Assembly: GCA_026393335.1 (NCBI GenBank)
Contig: JAPLAJ010000122.1
Coordinates: 1-10,250 of the forward strand
Direction of reading: 5' to 3'
Length of the DNA stretch: 10,250 nucleotides
Source of the DNA: Rhodoluna sp.
Lineage (GTDB): Bacteria > Actinomycetota > Actinomycetes > Actinomycetales > Microbacteriaceae
The notes under the pieces were generated by a model. It had not been told where the DNA came from. It saw nothing but the letters and a program-made list of their open reading frames with translations, and did not search any database. The translations under genes were made by a program, and so were the position numbers. Below, in pieces: positions 6,292 through 10,250 of this stretch. Position 1 is the stretch's first letter. Each line of letters starts with the position of its first letter.

Positions 6292-7338
6292 TTAGTCTTC
6301 TTCACGACTTTGCTCAGCGAAAGCTTTGAGCTGTTTGCGAGTCATGGTCTGTCGCAATACTTCATTCCACTTATCTTGATATTCAGCGGATACCGGTTCT
6401 GCATTAACCATTTCAATTCTTGGTGCGGATACTTCTTCTGGTTCTTTAGCTCTTCTAGCTATCACGGGAGTGGCTGAGCCAATCTCTCTGGTTCGCTTAG
6501 CGTGTCTGTTTCTAGAGCTTGCCTTGCGATTTGACTCAAGTCTGCGCATGTCTTCGGAGGCAAAAGACTCTTGGGCTTGCTCTAGCAGGGAATCAAATTT
6601 AATCGCAATTTTTGCAGCACTTTGACCTGGCCAAGAGTGGATAGATCTGCCGGCACCTTGAGATTGTTGGACAGCTGACTTTTCTTCAAATGCTGGGCTA
6701 AGTAGGTACTCACCATATGTCTCTTCGAGTTCGTTGACTCGATACTGGTGTTCTGCCACACTCGGGCGAAGCCGGTTGACGACAATGCCAAACATAGATA
6801 CTTGTCGGTTGACACTTCTACGAAGCTCAGTGAACGCTTTCATTGCGTTCTCAATTCCCAACAGAGAATTGAAGGATGGCTCGGTTACTAACAGGACTCT
6901 ATCGCTAGCCACCCAAGCCATTCTGGTCAAAGCACTCATGCTGGGAGGGGTGTCAATGATGACCAGGTCGTAGTCAGCCTCAATCTTGGAGATTGCCTGC
7001 TCGAGGTTCCATAGTGACTTGAAAGTGGGCTTGGTGTTGTTCTGGAGATTCAATCTTGGGTTGGCGGCCATGACGTCTAAGCGACCTGTCTGTCCCTTAG
7101 CCCAAGATGAGGCTACAATTGCTTTCAACACAGAGTTGTGTCGGGGCTTTTTGAGGACTTCAGCTGCTGAGTGTTCAAATTCCCCAACCGCACCTAAACC
7201 ATTGCTAGCGTTGCATTGGGGATCTAAGTCGATCACCAAAGTTCTAAGGCCCTTAGCCATGGCGGCAGAGGCAAGACCCAAAGTTATAGTGGTCTTACCA
7301 ACTCCGCCCTTAAGGGCACTAACGCTTAACACATGCAC
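6292..7338 (-). CDS. Orphan ParA-family (MinD/ParA) ATPase with basic C-terminal extension
   Basis: The 348-residue protein has the deviant Walker A box K-G-G-V-G-K-T-T (10-17) with the ParA-type signature Lys10. The segment D-L-D-P-Q-C-N-A-S (37-45) and Walker B D-L-V-I-I-D-T-P-P (124-132) complete the nucleotide site. Such ATPases dimerise on ATP and position chromosomes, plasmids or protein complexes. The ATPase core ends near residue 260. A Lys/Arg-rich stretch (264-298) and an acidic-to-helical tail follow, making it longer than a typical ~260-300 residue Soj. No parB gene or obvious parS cluster is nearby, so it is unlikely to be the main chromosome-partitioning ParA. An actinobacterial counterpart near scpAB (Rv1708) also lacks ParB. 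An in-frame stop four codons upstream limits the start to GTG 7338 or GTG 7332. It is divergent from pyc. Confidence 0.88.
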   Translation of the reverse strand: MHVLSVSALKGGVGKTTITLGLASAAMAKGLRTLVIDLDPQCNASNGLGAVGEFEHSAAEVLKKPRHNSVLKAIVASSWAKGQTGRLDVMAANPRLNLQNNTKPTFKSLWNLEQAISKIEADYDLVIIDTPPSMSALTRMAWVASDRVLLVTEPSFNSLLGIENAMKAFTELRRSVNRQVSMFGIVVNRLRPSVAEHQYRVNELEETYGEYLLSPAFEEKSAVQQSQGAGRSIHSWPGQSAAKIAIKFDSLLEQAQESFASEDMRRLESNRKASSRNRHAKRTREIGSATPVIARRAKEPEEVSAPRIEMVNAEPVSAEYQDKWNEVLRQTMTRKQLKAFAEQSREED

Positions 7339-7406
7339 CCGTCTAGGCTACCTTTTGATTTATGTGCAAGCCACTATTTAGTCCGTTTGCCTTTAGTTAG
7401 GAACTC
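7339..7406. promoter_or_regulatory. Divergent promoter region between the parA-like gene and pyc
   Basis: These 68 bp must drive both genes. On the minus strand TAGCCT (7350-7345) fits the actinobacterial -10 pattern TAnnnT and would start transcription at or next to the GTG at 7338, with no ribosome binding site before it: a leaderless arrangement. On the plus strand TATTTA (7375-7380), with the poor -35 TTTTGA (7353-7358) 16 bp upstream, is the best guess. Both promoter calls are weak; the regional call is safer. Confidence 0.4.
7399..7402 (+). promoter_or_regulatory. Ribosome binding site for pyc
   Basis: AGGA lies 4 nt before the GTG at 7407. It is short and close, but it agrees with the conserved protein start (F-K-K-I-L-V-A-N-R-G) that follows the initiator directly. 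Confidence 0.5.
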
Positions 7407-10250
7407 GTGTTCAAAAAGATTTTGGTCGCCAATCGAGGCGAGATAGCCATTAGAGCGTTCCGCGCTGCCTATGAACTAGGGGCTAAGACCGTAGCCGTAT
7501 TTGCGTACGAGGATAGAAACTCATCCCATCGCCTAAAGGCCGATGAGGCTTACCAAATCGGTGAAATTGGACACCCTGTTCGTGCTTACCTAGATGTTGA
7601 CGAGATCATCAGGGTTGCCAAAGAGTGTGGTGCCGACGCTATTTACCCAGGCTATGGATTCCTATCCGAGAACCCACACCTTGCAGAAGCTGCCAAAGCC
7701 AATGGAATTGTGTTTATTGGTCCTGGTTCGCATGTTCTAGAACTTGCCGGTAACAAAGTTAACGCTAAGGAAGCTGCCATTGCAGCAAATGTTCCTGTTC
7801 TAAAATCATCTATTCAATCAGCCGACATTGACGAACTTGTTAAAGCATCAGTTGGTTTTGGATTTCCGCTATTCGTTAAAGCAGTTGCCGGCGGCGGTGG
7901 CCGAGGTATGCGTAGAGTTGCCGAAGATTCAGAACTTAGATCAGCTCTTGGTGAAGCTATGCGTGAAGCAGAAAGTGCTTTTGGCGATGCCAGAGTATTC
8001 CTTGAGCAGGCTGTGCTTCGACCTAGACACATTGAAGTTCAGATTCTTGCTGATAGCCAAGGTAATGTAGTTCACCTTTTTGAACGTGACTGCTCTGTGC
8101 AAAGAAGAAATCAAAAGGTAGTTGAAATCGCACCTGCTCCAAATATCGATGAAGCTCTTCGCCAAGCACTTTATAAAGATGCAATTGCTTTTGCTAAACA
8201 AATTGGTTATCTGAATGCTGGAACAGTTGAGTTCCTAATTGACACAGTTGGCCCTAATGCAGGTAAGCACGTGTTCATCGAAATGAATCCTCGTATTCAA
8301 GTTGAGCACACAGTCACAGAAGAAATTACTGAAGTTGATTTAGTGCAATCACAGATGAGGATTGCAGCAGGGGAGTCGCTAGTTGAACTAGGGCTTACTC
8401 AAGACAAAATCGAAATGCATGGTTTTGCCATTCAGTGTCGAATCACTACCGAAGACCCATCAGCGAACTTTAGACCTGACACTGGAAAAATCACTACTTA
8501 TAGATCTCCAGGTGGAGCAGGTATCCGCCTTGATGGCGGCACAACAGCAACTGGTAGCGAAGTTAGTCCTTATTTTGATTCGCTACTAGTCAAGCTCATC
8601 ACACGAGGCAGAGACCTTCCAGCAGCTATCAGCCGTGCATCCAGAGCACTCGCTGAATTTAGAATCAGAGGCGTATCAACCAACATCGCCTTCTTGCAAG
8701 GAGTGCTATCTGACCCTAGCTTTATCTCTGGTGAACTAAGCACTGCTTTTATTGAAGAAAGACCAGCTCTACTTAGTTCTTATCCATCACTAGATCGTGG
8801 AACAAAGATTCTGAATTGGTTAGCTGATGTGACAGTGAACCAGCCTTATGGCACAAGGGGTAACCTCATTTCACCGGCAACTAAGTTGCCAAAAATTGAT
8901 TTGACCAAACCTGCTCCATCTGGTTCAAGACAGCAATTGCTAGAACTAGGTCCACAAGCTTTCGCTAAGGCTTTGCGTAACCAAGGTCCAGTTGCAATTA
9001 CTGACACAACATTCAGAGATGCTCACCAATCCCTGTTAGCAACCAGAGTCAGAAGTCGTGACCTTGTGCAGGTAGCTCCCTATGAGGCGAGAATCTTGCA
9101 CAAACTATTTTCCGTTGAAGCATGGGGAGGGGCTACCTACGATGTGGCTCTTCGTTTCTTAGGTGAAGATCCTTGGGCAAGACTTACCGCACTTCGCTCA
9201 GCTATGCCAAACATTTGTATTCAGATGCTTCTGCGCGGACGTAACACTGTTGGTTACACGCCATACCCAGTTGAAGTTACAGATGCGTTTGTTAAAGAGG
9301 CAACTGAAGCAGGCGTTGACATCTTTAGAATCTTTGATGCACTAAATGATGTGAATCAAATGATTCCAGCTATTGATGCTGTGCTAAAAACAAAAACGGC
9401 AGTTGCCGAAGTTGGTATTTGTTACACCGGTGACCTACTTGATCCTAAAGAAGACCTATACACACTTGATTACTACTTAGATCTTGCTAAACAAATTGTT
9501 GCTGCTGGTGCACACATCATCGCAATTAAAGACATGGCAGGACTACTAAGGCCGCAGGCTGCAGCCAAACTAGTTAAAGCTCTTCGAGCGCAGTTTGATG
9601 TTCCTGTGCATTTACATACTCACGACACCGCAGGTGGTCAGCTAGCAACTCTGATTGCTGCCATTGATGCTGGTGTGGATGCTGTTGATGTTGCCTCTGC
9701 GCCAATGGCTGGAACAACTAGCCAACCATCAGCTTCTGCTCTTGTAGCTGCTCTAGCTAATACCGATAGAGACTCAGGGATTTCTCTGGATGAGATGACA
9801 GCTCTTGAACCATATTGGGAAGCTGTAAGAAATGCCTATGCGCCATTTGAGTCAGGACTCTCTGGACCAACCGGTCGCGTTTATAAGCATGAAATTCCAG
9901 GTGGTCAGCTAAGTAATCTAAGACAGCAAGCAATCGCTTTGGGATTGGGTAACCAATTCGAACGCGTTGAAGACATGTATGCAGCGGCTAATCAGATCCT
10001 CGGTCGTCCGCCTAAAGTCACCCCTTCTTCAAAAGTTGTTGGCGATCTAGCTCTGCACCTAGTTGCCGTAAATGCCGACCCGGCTGACTTTGCTGAAAAC
10101 CCTCAAAACTATGACATTCCTGATTCTGTGATTGGCTTCATGGCTGGTGAGCTAGGCGACCTACCAGGCGGTTGGCCTGAGCCATTTAGAACCAAGGTCT
10201 TGCAAGGTAAGAGCCCTAAGTTTGGGCTGACCGAGGTATCTGCACAAGAC
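7407..10250 (+). CDS. pyc: Pyruvate carboxylase, C-terminal part beyond the window
   Basis: The frame runs uninterrupted for 948 codons from GTG 7407 to the window edge. The enzyme uses biotin, ATP and bicarbonate to make oxaloacetate from pyruvate, refilling the TCA cycle. The biotin carboxylase domain (about 1-450) starts with K-I-L-V-A-N-R-G-E-I-A-I-R. It has the ATP-grasp loop G-G-G-G-R-G-M (162-168), F-E-R-D-C-S-V-Q-R-R (225-234) and E-M-N-P-R-I-Q-V-E-H (292-301). The carboxyltransferase domain (about 525-800) has T-F-R-D-A-H-Q-S (535-542) with metal ligand Asp538, the carbamylated Lys in I-K-D-M-A (Lys708), and metal ligands His737 and His739 in H-L-H-T-H-D. A full actinobacterial enzyme is about 1130 residues, so the end of the central part and the biotinyl domain (M-K-M) are missing here. 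The single-chain order excludes separate acyl-CoA carboxylase subunits. Confidence 0.95.
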   Translation, partial: MFKKILVANRGEIAIRAFRAAYELGAKTVAVFAYEDRNSSHRLKADEAYQIGEIGHPVRAYLDVDEIIRVAKECGADAIYPGYGFLSENPHLAEAAKANGIVFIGPGSHVLELAGNKVNAKEAAIAANVPVLKSSIQSADIDELVKASVGFGFPLFVKAVAGGGGRGMRRVAEDSELRSALGEAMREAESAFGDARVFLEQAVLRPRHIEVQILADSQGNVVHLFERDCSVQRRNQKVVEIAPAPNIDEALRQALYKDAIAFAKQIGYLNAGTVEFLIDTVGPNAGKHVFIEMNPRIQVEHTVTEEITEVDLVQSQMRIAAGESLVELGLTQDKIEMHGFAIQCRITTEDPSANFRPDTGKITTYRSPGGAGIRLDGGTTATGSEVSPYFDSLLVKLITRGRDLPAAISRASRALAEFRIRGVSTNIAFLQGVLSDPSFISGELSTAFIEERPALLSSYPSLDRGTKILNWLADVTVNQPYGTRGNLISPATKLPKIDLTKPAPSGSRQQLLELGPQAFAKALRNQGPVAITDTTFRDAHQSLLATRVRSRDLVQVAPYEARILHKLFSVEAWGGATYDVALRFLGEDPWARLTALRSAMPNICIQMLLRGRNTVGYTPYPVEVTDAFVKEATEAGVDIFRIFDALNDVNQMIPAIDAVLKTKTAVAEVGICYTGDLLDPKEDLYTLDYYLDLAKQIVAAGAHIIAIKDMAGLLRPQAAAKLVKALRAQFDVPVHLHTHDTAGGQLATLIAAIDAGVDAVDVASAPMAGTTSQPSASALVAALANTDRDSGISLDEMTALEPYWEAVRNAYAPFESGLSGPTGRVYKHEIPGGQLSNLRQQAIALGLGNQFERVEDMYAAANQILGRPPKVTPSSKVVGDLALHLVAVNADPADFAENPQNYDIPDSVIGFMAGELGDLPGGWPEPFRTKVLQGKSPKFGLTEVSAQD

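Noticed and set aside
6312..6331. GCTCA/TGAGC inverted repeat near the convergent gene junction as a bidirectional terminator.
   Set aside because: The stem is only 5 bp with a 10-nt loop, lies inside parA coding sequence and has no adequate T-run on either side.
7407..10250. Possible frameshift or pseudogene in the long stretch after 7407, where only short out-of-frame open frames are complete.
   Set aside because: Codon-by-codon reading from GTG 7407 gives a continuous pyruvate carboxylase to the last base with all catalytic motifs intact; it merely lacks a stop inside the window.

Overview
The window looks like a compact, low-GC actinobacterial chromosome. By eye GC is in the mid-40s percent, and nearly every base is coding. 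The gene families and their order (rluB-aroH-tyrA-cmk-der, then a CDP-alcohol phosphatidyltransferase, a GarA/OdhI-type FHA protein, FtsR, a second conserved MerR protein, an orphan ParA and pyruvate carboxylase) are actinobacterial. The acidic N-terminal extension of Der and the overall order fit Microbacteriaceae-like freshwater or marine ultramicrobacteria best. A Nanopelagicales-type genome cannot be excluded from this sequence alone. No mobile element, CRISPR array, tRNA or rRNA is visible, and no break in any gene.

Region 1 (1-3771, + strand) is one tightly packed operon-like run. It holds the 3' end of rluB (rRNA pseudouridine synthase), aroH (chorismate mutase), tyrA (prephenate/arogenate dehydrogenase), cmk (CMP kinase) and der (ribosome-assembly GTPase). 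Genes overlap by 11 or 4 bp, abut exactly, or are 9 bp apart, so translational coupling is likely. AroH and TyrA catalyse consecutive steps toward tyrosine. RluB and Der both act on the ribosome.

Region 2 (3826-6291, + strand) holds pgsA (phospholipid synthesis), a garA/odhI-like FHA regulator, ftsR (MerR family) and a second MerR regulator of the Rv1830 type. A 110-bp gap before the second MerR gene contains a clear inverted repeat and a strong ribosome binding site.

Region 3 (6292-10250) has an orphan ParA-type ATPase on the minus strand. It is tail-to-tail with the second MerR gene, with no base between the stop codons, and divergent from pyc across 68 bp. The pyc frame is open from 7407 to the window edge. 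It carries complete biotin carboxylase and carboxyltransferase domains; the C-terminal biotin carrier domain lies outside.

Most of the window is conserved housekeeping DNA. I found no convincing new system. The points worth a second look are a divergent phosphorylation motif in the GarA-like protein, the dyad upstream of the second MerR gene, the zero-gap convergent pair, a probable leaderless parA start, and the fused and trimmed gene neighbourhood.
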